DNA from: Clostridium sp. CAG:169
GTDB taxonomy: Bacteria > Bacillota > Clostridia > Oscillospirales > Ruminococcaceae
Reading direction: 5' to 3'
DNA length: 38,105 nucleotides
Assembly: GCA_000435195.1 (NCBI GenBank)
Contig: FR880271.1
Location: 4,219-42,323 of the forward strand
This document shows, piece by piece, positions 16,811 to 23,343 of the stretch (the stretch's first letter is position 1; each line of letters begins with the position of its first letter). Under the pieces are notes generated by a model. That model saw only the letters and a list, made by a program, of their open reading frames with translations. It ran no database searches and had not been told where the DNA came from. The translations under genes and the position numbers were made by a program.

Positions 16811-17842
16811 CTACTGATTTTTGTTGGTGGGAGCATCGGTCTTTTTCATTGCAAGGCTTAAAATTTGGCGCACAGGGCTGGCAAAAAGATTGTAGTCTTT
16901 TGTGCGGTAGGTGGCATTGTGGGAATATAACGTGCCATCGCGGTCAAAGCCTGCCAGGCAGACGTCGCTGGAGATGATGTTGTCAATCATCAGCAGGTCG
17001 TTTTTGATGTCCATTAAGATAAGAGGATACTTTTGTCCATCCCGCACCGAGAGTACATATTGGTATACCTCCTGCTGCTGTACATTCGGACAGCCGTGTT
17101 GTGCCAGCAGCAGAGCGAAGGCAGGGTGTGCAGGCAGCACCTGTTCGAGCCAACTGCCGTCCAGCAGAGAGGGGACCTGCTCAGCAGAATACTGATGATG
17201 TACACTGTACAGCAGGCGATGCTCCCGCAGCAGGCGGCAGCTTTCAACAGCGCCTTCTTCCCATTCTACCGAGAGCATCAGGTTGTTTTGCTTTTCCAGC
17301 TGCTGCACAAAGGCATCGGTAATTTGCTGTGGGCGAACAAAGAGGACGAAAGCACAATCGGGATGCTCGGCGGTCAGCGCAAGGCTTTGCTCCACCGGGT
17401 CGGAAGCTTCCATTAGGTAGACGTAAATGCCAAGCTCTGTGCCCTGATGGATGACAGAGGAATAGCAGCCATTTTCAATTTGGGCAGGGTTCAGTGAGAA
17501 GCTTAACGCCCAAGGAATATTGAAGCCCTCCTCCTGCTCGATTTGTCGGATGGTTTTGGCTCCTCTGGTACAGCCGTTGTAGCCCAGATTCATCCCAAAG
17601 GTGACCAGTCGCTCCTCATCGACATGGGAGACGACATCCTTGATCAGTGGATAATAGGCGCTTTTTTCGTTGCGCAGCATCTTCTGGGAGGCTTTCAAAA
17701 ATTTTCTCTGAAAGCGTCCGTCGGCAAAGCTTAGTCCAAGGTCGATCAGGTTGCGGATTTCCCGTTCGGGAGAATCGTGCAGTTTTTGAACCGTTCGCCG
17801 CACGACTGATTCAATCAGCATCCAGTTAATATCTTTTTTCAT
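16811..17842 (-). CDS. Unknown 343-aa cytosolic protein
   Basis: I cannot assign a family. The protein has no membrane helix. Its middle shows alternating strand/helix units such as CAFVLFVRPQQITDAFVQQLEKQNNLMLSVEW and YPLILMDIKNDLLMIDN, suggesting a TIM-barrel or Rossmann-like core. The segment LVTFGMNLGYNGCTRGAKTIRQIEQEEGFNIPWALSFSLN and the late FDRDGTLYSHNATYRTKDYNLF recall radical-SAM protein layout, but there is no CxxxCxxC cluster, so at most it is a degenerate relative. ATG 17842 is preferred over an in-frame GTG 12 bases upstream that overlaps GAGG. It has its own promoter and an upstream copy of the element beside the tetR-type gene. Confidence 0.78.
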   Translation of the reverse strand: MKKDINWMLIESVVRRTVQKLHDSPEREIRNLIDLGLSFADGRFQRKFLKASQKMLRNEKSAYYPLIKDVVSHVDEERLVTFGMNLGYNGCTRGAKTIRQIEQEEGFNIPWALSFSLNPAQIENGCYSSVIHQGTELGIYVYLMEASDPVEQSLALTAEHPDCAFVLFVRPQQITDAFVQQLEKQNNLMLSVEWEEGAVESCRLLREHRLLYSVHHQYSAEQVPSLLDGSWLEQVLPAHPAFALLLAQHGCPNVQQQEVYQYVLSVRDGQKYPLILMDIKNDLLMIDNIISSDVCLAGFDRDGTLYSHNATYRTKDYNLFASPVRQILSLAMKKTDAPTNKNQ

Positions 17843-17953
17843 GGTTGACAGCACCTCACGTTATCAATAGAATCGGAATCAGCAGGCAGGACAGGTCACC
17901 TATTTTAAAGAAAAGCCGGTCCTTTCCGATTATGTACCAAAACATCTACCTTA

Positions 17954-17982
17954 ATATTACAATACTCAAAATCTTTTTTCAA
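17954..17982 (-). promoter_or_regulatory. SigmaA promoter of the unknown 343-aa gene
   Basis: On the minus strand TTGAAA (17982-17977), a 17-base spacer and TAATAT (17959-17954), about 112 bases before the ATG. Candidate operator B lies 22 bases upstream of the -35, a position that suits an activator better than a simple repressor. Confidence 0.7.
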
Positions 17983-18004
17983 GGAATGGGATTTTATTTG
18001 GAAT

Positions 18005-18038
18005 GGACAAAAAATGGTTTCTGTCCCAAAAGGTAACA
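18005..18038 (-). promoter_or_regulatory. Candidate operator B: GTTAC-C-T4-GGGAC-N13-TGTCC
   Basis: Read on the minus strand, GTTAC (18037-18033), CTTTT, GGGAC (18027-18023), 13 bases and TGTCC (18009-18005). Site A at 16062 has the same blocks in the same order with the same 13-base gap, and both have CCA inside the gap. The two sites flank the tetR-type/343-aa gene pair. Confidence 0.45.
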
Positions 18039-18304
18039 GTTTTGTGGACTGTCATAAATTTTCCCAGAAGGGGTGGGGTGTCTAATGACTTTTGGGCTGG
18101 CAACAGGTATACTGCATAACAAGGACGAAGCTAGACGACGTCCTACCGGCATGACATCCACATCAGCCAAGAGATAGATACAACAAGCACAAAGACGCGG
18201 CGGAATTTCCCGCCGCGTCTTTGTGCTTATAAGGACTTTGCGCCCTTGCCAGGAGGACAGGGGAGTGATACAATGGTAAGGAATCCGAAAAAGGAGGAAG
18301 AAGG
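18039..18304. other. Non-coding stretch with a 19-bp perfect hairpin
   Basis: No gene is visible. AAGCACAAAGACGCGGCGG (18185-18203) pairs perfectly with 18210-18228 around a 6-base loop, but no T-run follows on either strand beyond TTAT. A smaller hairpin, AGGACG (18121-18126) with CGTCCT (18139-18144), precedes it. This could be the end of a short untranslated RNA beginning after 18040, or a leftover terminator. Any transcript is unproven. Confidence 0.45.
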
Positions 18305-18733
18305 ATGAACACACAAAAAAGAAACCAGATGATTGCGCTGGCAGCAGCCATTATTTTGGGAATCTGTGCGGCATTGGGTACCCTGCTGACCGGAAACAAA
18401 CCCTATGCAGGTCTTGAATCGGAACAGCTGAGCAAGGTGGAAATGCAGCTGACCCCGCCGGATGTTCGCTTTGAGCTGGAGGCAGAGGAGGTCGAGCAGC
18501 TGACCCCAATCCTCAGACAGCTGACCATCTATCGACAGGACGACTCCTACACCGATTATGCAGGGCAGACCATCCAGGTTACCCTGACCCTTCAGGATGG
18601 CAGCACCATCCAGGTCGTGGAGTGCAATCCGTACCTGGTGATTGATGGGGTAGGTTTTAAGGCGAAAGAGGAGAGCTGTTCGCAGCTGCAAGCTTTTGCC
18701 AACCAGCTGGGAAAAGAAAAAGGACTTCTGTAA
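18305..18733 (+). CDS. Unknown 142-aa membrane-anchored extracytoplasmic protein
   Basis: The function is not recognised. After MNTQKRNQM comes one hydrophobic helix (about 10-29), then an extracytoplasmic domain of about 110 residues with a beta-strand pattern: VRFELEAEEVEQLTPILRQLTIYRQ, then QTIQVTLTLQDGSTIQVVECNPYLVIDGVGF. This resembles the small beta-sheet sensor-like domains common in Clostridial anchored proteins that measure deviations of a strand pair ('GxxxxVTLxDGS'), but no named family can be claimed. AAAGGAGG precedes the ATG. It is a single gene ending at its own terminator. Confidence 0.75.
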   Translation: MNTQKRNQMIALAAAIILGICAALGTLLTGNKPYAGLESEQLSKVEMQLTPPDVRFELEAEEVEQLTPILRQLTIYRQDDSYTDYAGQTIQVTLTLQDGSTIQVVECNPYLVIDGVGFKAKEESCSQLQAFANQLGKEKGLL

Positions 18734-18752
18734 AATTTCATCCAGAAAAAAT

Positions 18753-18783
18753 AAAAACCGTCCTGCTTGTCGGGACGGTTTTT
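18753..18783 (+). terminator. Intrinsic terminator
   Basis: AAAAACCGTCCTG (18753-18765) pairs with CGGGACGGTTTTT (18771-18783), with one T-G pair and a 5-base loop, and ends in a T-run. It follows the unknown anchored protein. Confidence 0.9.
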
Positions 18784-19046
18784 ATACGCTTTGTAATCGG
18801 GCATCCTGAGAAAGAAGGGAGAGCGAGAGAGAACGCTTTTTAGGACTAAAGTATACCGATATAGTATTGTTGCAAAATTCCAGAAATCAGACAGAGATTT
18901 TTGTGGCTTTTTGAGAAAATTTTTTTGCAAAATCAGCTGGGTCCGGTAAGCCCAAAAACTGCAAAGGCGGATGAGCAAAGGGTTTACAGCTGCTCTAATC
19001 CAAAAGAGCAAGCCTTTTTCACCGCTTTCAACACGCTTTTTTCTCC
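18784..19046. other. Long non-coding stretch upstream of the nrd promoter
   Basis: No protein gene is visible. The first half is AT-rich and includes CCGATATAG (18856-18864), which resembles half of an NrdR box but has no partner 31-33 bases away. The second half (about 18935-19040) is GC-richer, with local complementarity such as GCTCT/AGAGC near 18994-19010 followed by a T-stretch. It may hold a short RNA or upstream regulatory DNA; I recognise no known class. Confidence 0.3.
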
Positions 19047-19075
19047 TTGACAGAATCAAGATATAGTGGTATAAA
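19047..19075 (+). promoter_or_regulatory. Consensus sigmaA promoter of the nrd operon
   Basis: Perfect TTGACA (19047-19052), a 17-base spacer and TATAAA (19070-19075). The first NrdR-like box lies inside the spacer, so a bound repressor would block RNA polymerase. The leader of about 110 bases contains a small hairpin, GGTCC-AAAAGA-GGACC, near 19129-19144. Confidence 0.88.
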
Positions 19076-19098
19076 GTACAAGGCAATACAAATTATAG
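19057..19098 (-). promoter_or_regulatory. Tandem NrdR-like boxes, 32 bp apart
   Basis: Read on the minus strand, box 1 is CTATATCTTG (19066-19057) and box 2 is CTATAATTTG (19098-19089). Both fit the NrdR core (acaCwATATwTwGtgt), and their 32-bp offset is the three-helical-turn spacing usual for NrdR box pairs. NrdR is the ATP/dATP-sensing zinc-finger/ATP-cone repressor of ribonucleotide reductase genes. Box 1 is in the promoter spacer, box 2 just after the expected start of transcription. Confidence 0.72.
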
Positions 19099-19194
19099 AT
19101 TTACACTAGGTAAATATCCATAGAAAGGTCCAAAAGAGGACCGTTGCCCGATATTTTTTTAATGAGATAAAATAAAGATAAGAGGGGAATCGAG

Positions 19195-21480
19195 ATGATT
19201 AACAAAGTTATCAAAAGAGATGGGCGTGTCGTCGACTTCGACAGCAGCAAGATTCTTGCAGCGGTGGAAAAATCGATGAAGGCAGCCGGTCAGGCGGCTC
19301 CTCAGGGCGCCGCAGCGGTGACAGAGGCGGTTGTCAGATATCTGGAGGCGCATTATCCCGATACCCCACCCAAGATCGAGGAGATTCAGGATGTTGTTGA
19401 GCATGAGCTGATGCGCATGGGCTTTGACGAGGTGGCAAAGCAGTATATCCTCTATCGCGCAAACCGCACCCGCATCCGAGAGGCAAACACCAGCCTGATG
19501 AAGACCATCGACGAAATCACCCGTGTGGATGCCCGCCAGAGCGACGTTAAGCGTGACAACGCCAATATCGACGGCAACACCGCAATGGGCAGTATGCTGC
19601 AGATTGGTACCGCAGGCGCCAAGGCTTACAACGAAGCCTACCTGCTGACACCGGCACAGGCAAAAGCCTACCGCGAGGGCGACATCCACATCCATGACTT
19701 TGACTTTTATTCGCTGACCACCACCTGTACCCAGATCGACATTATCAATCTGTTTGACGGCGGCTTTTCGACCGGACACGGCTTTTTGCGTGAGCCACAG
19801 AGCATCCAGAGCTATGCGGCACTGGCAGCCATCGCCATCCAGTCCAACCAGAACGACCAGCACGGCGGACAGAGCATCCCGAACTTTGATTACGGAATGG
19901 CACTGGGTGTAAAAAAGACCTTTAAAAAGGCGTACACCAACAAGCTGATGGAAGGTGTTGAGGACTACCTGGACACCGAGGACGAAAAGCAGACGATTGC
20001 ACAGGTGCTGGAGGAAGCGCAGCAGAAGACCGGCTGCGGTCCGCGCCTGGAGATTGGAGCAAAGGAATTCGATGCAGCGGTCGTAGAGAGCCTGTGTAGC
20101 CATTATGAGATTACCGAACAGAAGGCAGCCAGACTGGTTGAGGTGGCAAGACACCGCGCCGAGCGCAAAGCCGACCGCGACACCTATCAGGCGATGGAGG
20201 GCTTTGTCCACAACCTGAACACCATGCACTCCCGTGCAGGCGCGCAGACTCCGTTCAGCTCCATCAACTACGGCACCGATACCTCCCCGGAGGGCAGAAT
20301 GGTCATCCGAAACATCCTGCTGGCGACCGACGCCGGTCTGGGTCATGGGGAAACCTGCATCTTCCCAATCCATGTATTTAAGGTTAAGGAAGGGGTCAAC
20401 TACAACGAAGGCGACCCGAACTACGATTTGTTCAAACTCTCCTGCAAGGTGAGCGCCAAGAGATTGTTCCCGAACTACATCTTCCTGGATGCACCGTTCA
20501 ACCTTCAGTACTATAAACCGGGACGCCCGGAGACCGAGGTAGCCACCATGGGCTGCCGCACCCGCGTGATGGGCAACGTCTACGACCCATCCAGAGAAAT
20601 CAGCTACGGCAGAGGAAACCTGTCCTTTACCTCCATCAACCTGCCGCGCATTGCCATCGAGGCGGACCACGACGAGAAGCGCTTCTATGAGAAGCTGGAC
20701 GAGCTGCTCGACCTGGTTGCCAACCAGCTGCTGGACCGCTTTGAGATTCAGGCATCCAAACGTGTGTACAACTACCCATTCCTGATGGGTCAGGGCGTAT
20801 GGCTGGACAGCGATAAGCTCAATCCAAACGATGAGGTGCGCGAGGTGCTCAAGCACGGAACCCTTTCGATTGGTTTCATCGGTCTGGCAGAAACCTTGAC
20901 CGCTCTGTATGGTCATCACCACGGCGAAAGCGATGAGATGCAGCAGAAGGGTCTGGAAATCATCCGCTATATGCGCGCTTACTGCGACCGCAAGAGTGAG
21001 GAGACCAAGATGAACTTCTCGCTGCTGGCAACACCGGCAGAGGGATTGTCGGGACGCTTTATCCGCATGGATAAAAAACGCTTCGGTGTGATTCCGGGTG
21101 TGACCGACAAAGATTACTACACCAACTCCTTCCACATCCCGGTGTGGTACAACATCTCTGCCTTCGAGAAGATTCAGAAGGAAGCGCCTTACCACGCACT
21201 GACCAACGCCGGTCACATCAGCTATGTTGAACTGGACGGCGATACCTCCAACAACGTGGATGCGTTCGAGTCGGTTGTCCGTTGTATGCACGATGCAGGC
21301 ATCGGCTACGGCTCCATCAACCATCCGGTCGACCGCGACCCGGTTTGCGGATATGTCGGCGTGATTGGGGATGTCTGCCCACGCTGCGGCAGACGGGATG
21401 GAGAGTCCATCAGCCCAGAGCGTTTGGCACAGCTGCGCAAGCAGTACCCGGATATTCCGACCTTCCGCGGAATCGACTAA
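19195..21480 (+). CDS. nrdD: Anaerobic ribonucleoside-triphosphate reductase, catalytic part lacking the glycyl-radical segment
   Basis: The 761-aa class III reductase reduces NTPs to dNTPs without oxygen. Residues 1-95 are an ATP-cone (INKVIKRDGRVVDFDSSKI) for allosteric ATP/dATP sensing. The 10-stranded barrel follows: DGNTAMGSML (127-136), Cys178 in TTTCTQID, QHGGQSIPNFDYG (222-234) and the finger-loop MGCRTRV with Cys454. Near the end, C718-x9-C728-xx-C731 is the usual metal-binding region, although only three cysteines are visible. The protein then ends with PTFRGID, about 30 residues on, with no RxxGY motif. That motif is in the next small gene. It is not a simple frameshift: there is a TAA stop and a new ribosome site. 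GAGGGGA precedes the ATG. Confidence 0.94.
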   Translation: MINKVIKRDGRVVDFDSSKILAAVEKSMKAAGQAAPQGAAAVTEAVVRYLEAHYPDTPPKIEEIQDVVEHELMRMGFDEVAKQYILYRANRTRIREANTSLMKTIDEITRVDARQSDVKRDNANIDGNTAMGSMLQIGTAGAKAYNEAYLLTPAQAKAYREGDIHIHDFDFYSLTTTCTQIDIINLFDGGFSTGHGFLREPQSIQSYAALAAIAIQSNQNDQHGGQSIPNFDYGMALGVKKTFKKAYTNKLMEGVEDYLDTEDEKQTIAQVLEEAQQKTGCGPRLEIGAKEFDAAVVESLCSHYEITEQKAARLVEVARHRAERKADRDTYQAMEGFVHNLNTMHSRAGAQTPFSSINYGTDTSPEGRMVIRNILLATDAGLGHGETCIFPIHVFKVKEGVNYNEGDPNYDLFKLSCKVSAKRLFPNYIFLDAPFNLQYYKPGRPETEVATMGCRTRVMGNVYDPSREISYGRGNLSFTSINLPRIAIEADHDEKRFYEKLDELLDLVANQLLDRFEIQASKRVYNYPFLMGQGVWLDSDKLNPNDEVREVLKHGTLSIGFIGLAETLTALYGHHHGESDEMQQKGLEIIRYMRAYCDRKSEETKMNFSLLATPAEGLSGRFIRMDKKRFGVIPGVTDKDYYTNSFHIPVWYNISAFEKIQKEAPYHALTNAGHISYVELDGDTSNNVDAFESVVRCMHDAGIGYGSINHPVDRDPVCGYVGVIGDVCPRCGRRDGESISPERLAQLRKQYPDIPTFRGID

Positions 21481-21536
21481 CCGAAAATTTGTCCAAAAGA
21501 GAAAGATTGATTTAGAATACAAAAGGAGAATGAATT

Positions 21537-21701
21537 ATGTCCGCAATGCAGAAACAGTCCACCGTAGGCAAAGATGTCAGCTTTGAAAGAATCCGCCGCA
21601 TCACCGGCTACCTGGTAGGTACCATGGATAAATGGAACGACGCGAAAAAAGCAGAGGAACACGACCGTGTGAAACATGGTCTGTCCTGCGGCTGCAAATA
21701 A
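21537..21701 (+). CDS. Separate 54-aa glycyl-radical domain of the anaerobic ribonucleotide reductase
   Basis: This 54-residue ORF is essentially only the C-terminal radical segment of NrdD: SFERIRRITGYLVGTMD, then WNDAKKAEEHDRVKHG, ending SCGCK. R20/R21-x-x-G24-Y25 is the glycyl-radical motif, so Gly24 should be the residue from which NrdG's 5'-deoxyadenosyl radical removes hydrogen. AAAAGGAG lies 8 bases before the ATG, so it is translated as its own protein. It starts 56 bases after the stop of the catalytic gene and shares its last stop base with nrdG. It is expected to dock into the barrel in the way the spare-part protein YfiD repairs pyruvate formate-lyase, but here as the only source of the glycine in this locus. 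Confidence 0.9.
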   Translation: MSAMQKQSTVGKDVSFERIRRITGYLVGTMDKWNDAKKAEEHDRVKHGLSCGCK

Positions 21702-22225
21702 TGATGGAACTGAACGTAGCGGGAATCGTCGGGGAAAGCATCGTGGATGGACCGGGCATCCGCCTGACCGTCTTCTGTCAGGGGTGTCCGCACCACTGTC
21801 CCGGCTGCCAGAACCCGGAAACCTGGGAGTTTGCCGAGCGCACCAGGATGTCTCCTGAACAGATTCTGGAGATGGTCAAGCGCAATCCGCTGATCCGTGG
21901 GGTGACTTTGTCGGGCGGTGAGCCGTTTTCTCAGCCGGAAGAGCACGCACAGCTGGCGCAGCTGCTGCATCAGAACGGCTATGAGGTAGCAGCATACACC
22001 GGATACACCTTCGAGCAGCTGCTGGAGGGAACACCTCAGCAGCGTCACTTGCTGGAGAATATCGACGTTCTGGTGGACGGACCCTTCCTTCTGGAGAAAA
22101 AGACGCTGGAGCTTCGTTTCCGCGGCAGCAGCAACCAACGAGTTTTGAATGTGCCCGAAAGCCTTGCACAGGGAAAGGCAGTTTGGGAAAGCCGCGAAAG
22201 CTGGGTCGGAGAGCGCCGCTTTTAA
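21701..22225 (+). CDS. nrdG: Anaerobic ribonucleotide reductase activating protein (radical SAM)
   Basis: The 174-aa radical-SAM activase generates the glycyl radical. The [4Fe-4S] motif is CQGCPHHCPGC: the three cluster cysteines of CxxxCxxC appear in GCPHHCPGC, close to the start. GGEPF (in LSGGEPFSQPEE) is the SAM-binding motif. Size and the start ELNVAGIVGESIVDGPGIR match NrdG. The ATG at 21701 overlaps the preceding stop (TAATG); ATG 21704 is equally possible. No clear ribosome site is seen, so translation is probably coupled to the small radical-domain gene, which would tie their amounts together. A terminator follows at 22261. Confidence 0.93.
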   Translation: MMELNVAGIVGESIVDGPGIRLTVFCQGCPHHCPGCQNPETWEFAERTRMSPEQILEMVKRNPLIRGVTLSGGEPFSQPEEHAQLAQLLHQNGYEVAAYTGYTFEQLLEGTPQQRHLLENIDVLVDGPFLLEKKTLELRFRGSSNQRVLNVPESLAQGKAVWESRESWVGERRF

Positions 22226-22260
22226 AGTGGATTTCAAAGCAGATTTGTCCCAAAAGCAAT

Positions 22261-22298
22261 AAAAAATGTTCAGCAGAATTTTCTGCTGAACATTTTTT
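22261..22298. terminator. Bidirectional terminator between nrdG and the creatininase gene
   Basis: AATGTTCAGCAGAA (22265-22278) pairs perfectly with TTCTGCTGAACATT (22281-22294), flanked by six As on the left and a T-run on the right. Confidence 0.92.
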
Positions 22299-22304
22299 TG
22301 TCGG

Positions 22305-23084
22305 TTATTTCGCTTCTGTTTGAGAGCTGCCCAAGGGAAAGGAGCGGAACTCCTCGATAAATTCCCGCAGGAAGTTTTCTACGAGGTCTAACGCTTTTTT
22401 ACCCATGGCAGCGGTCGAATCAGCTGGGTCGCGGGGACCAAACCATCCGCTGGGCGCATTTTCGCAGGTGTCGCGCGGCAAACGCACCGAGCCGCCGTGG
22501 AAGGAAATCATCTGGATGGAGGCACAGTCGGTGTTGGCAGAAGGCGCATGGCTGTTCATCGGCTGGCACAGCTGCAACTGCACCGCCTGCGGGTCCACCG
22601 CCATCATTGCAGAGGTTTCCAGGATGTCTCCGTGACCGCCCTTGAGCGACGGGTCCAGCTGCCCTGCCAGGCTCCACCAGTCGATGCTGGCACAGACGCC
22701 GCCTGCGTGGTAGATTTCCAGCGCGGTTTTGTCGATGGCAGGATTGTTGCCGCCGTGCCCATTGAGGATGAGGAAGCGGCGGGCGCCGTGCTGCATCAGC
22801 GAAAAGGTGATGCTGTGCAGCAGGTGGTGCAATCCTTCATAGCCGATGTCGATGCTGCCGGCAAAGCTCATGTGGTAGGGACACACCCCATAAGGGACCG
22901 TTGGAGCGACGATAAGGTTGGGCAATGCCTCTACCTGTCGGGCAAGGTGGTCCGGAATCAGGAAGTCGGTGCCAAGCGCGCACTGCGGTCCGTGCTGCTC
23001 ACAGCTTCCCACCGGCAGCAGGATGACCGGGTCCAGCCGGAACGCCTGAGCTGCCTGCTCGGTGGTCATTTTTGCAAGAAACAT
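22305..23084 (-). CDS. Creatininase-family amidohydrolase
   Basis: The 259-aa predicted metal-dependent amidohydrolase belongs to the creatinine amidohydrolase/MftE/ArfB superfamily. The metal-binding motif is clear: VGSCEQHGPQ (E-x-H) followed by GTD, then LNGHGGNN, and a late GGHGDILETS, which together supply Glu, His and Asp ligands. The substrate is not determined; members cleave creatinine, formamides or small peptides. No mycofactocin genes are nearby. I use ATG 23084 (MFLAKMTTEQ), with AAAGGAT upstream. The frame extends 22 codons further but without a ribosome site. It is divergent from the RpiR-type regulator, its likely controller. Confidence 0.88.
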   Translation of the reverse strand: MFLAKMTTEQAAQAFRLDPVILLPVGSCEQHGPQCALGTDFLIPDHLARQVEALPNLIVAPTVPYGVCPYHMSFAGSIDIGYEGLHHLLHSITFSLMQHGARRFLILNGHGGNNPAIDKTALEIYHAGGVCASIDWWSLAGQLDPSLKGGHGDILETSAMMAVDPQAVQLQLCQPMNSHAPSANTDCASIQMISFHGGSVRLPRDTCENAPSGWFGPRDPADSTAAMGKKALDLVENFLREFIEEFRSFPLGSSQTEAK

Positions 23085-23343
23085 AAAAAACGCATCCTTT
23101 CTATTTAAAATCAATAAAGAAAAAGTAAAAAGTTTAAAAAAATTGCGCAATCTGACACTTTGTTTGGCGATTGCACTTTACTTTTTACTTCATATATTGT
23201 AAACTATTGATTAGAAGCCTCTTTTTAATCTATTTTACAGCCTCATTATACTCTTTGCGGCGGAGAATGTAAAGTGAGCGACAAAACAGCGAATCGAAAA
23301 GTTCAAGGCGTCAATCTATTTTGGTAAAGGACAGGAAAAAGAC
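23085..23343. promoter_or_regulatory. Divergent control region with inverted repeats
   Basis: AAGTAAAAAGT near 23121-23131 is mirrored by ACTTTTTACTT near 23178-23188, an 11-bp inverted repeat. ATTGCGCAAT (23141-23150) is a perfect palindrome between them. These are candidate RpiR operators for the creatininase gene. A possible plus-strand promoter for the regulator is TTTAAT-N17-TATACT, just before 23255. The promoter is weakly supported. Confidence 0.4.

Noticed and set aside
18856..18864. A third NrdR-like half box, CCGATATAG
   Set aside because: No partner lies 31-33 bases away on either side and it is about 190 bases upstream of the promoter.
19159..21522. A 787-codon open frame on the minus strand opposite nrdD
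   Set aside because: It mirrors nrdD almost exactly, has no ribosome site or recognisable domain, and its cysteine/histidine-rich composition is that of a shadow frame.
19195..21701. Frameshift or sequencing error as the reason for the split nrdD
   Set aside because: The large gene ends at a clean TAA, the small gene has its own ribosome site at correct spacing, and its first 15 residues read as a natural N-terminus. Read-level confirmation would still be useful.
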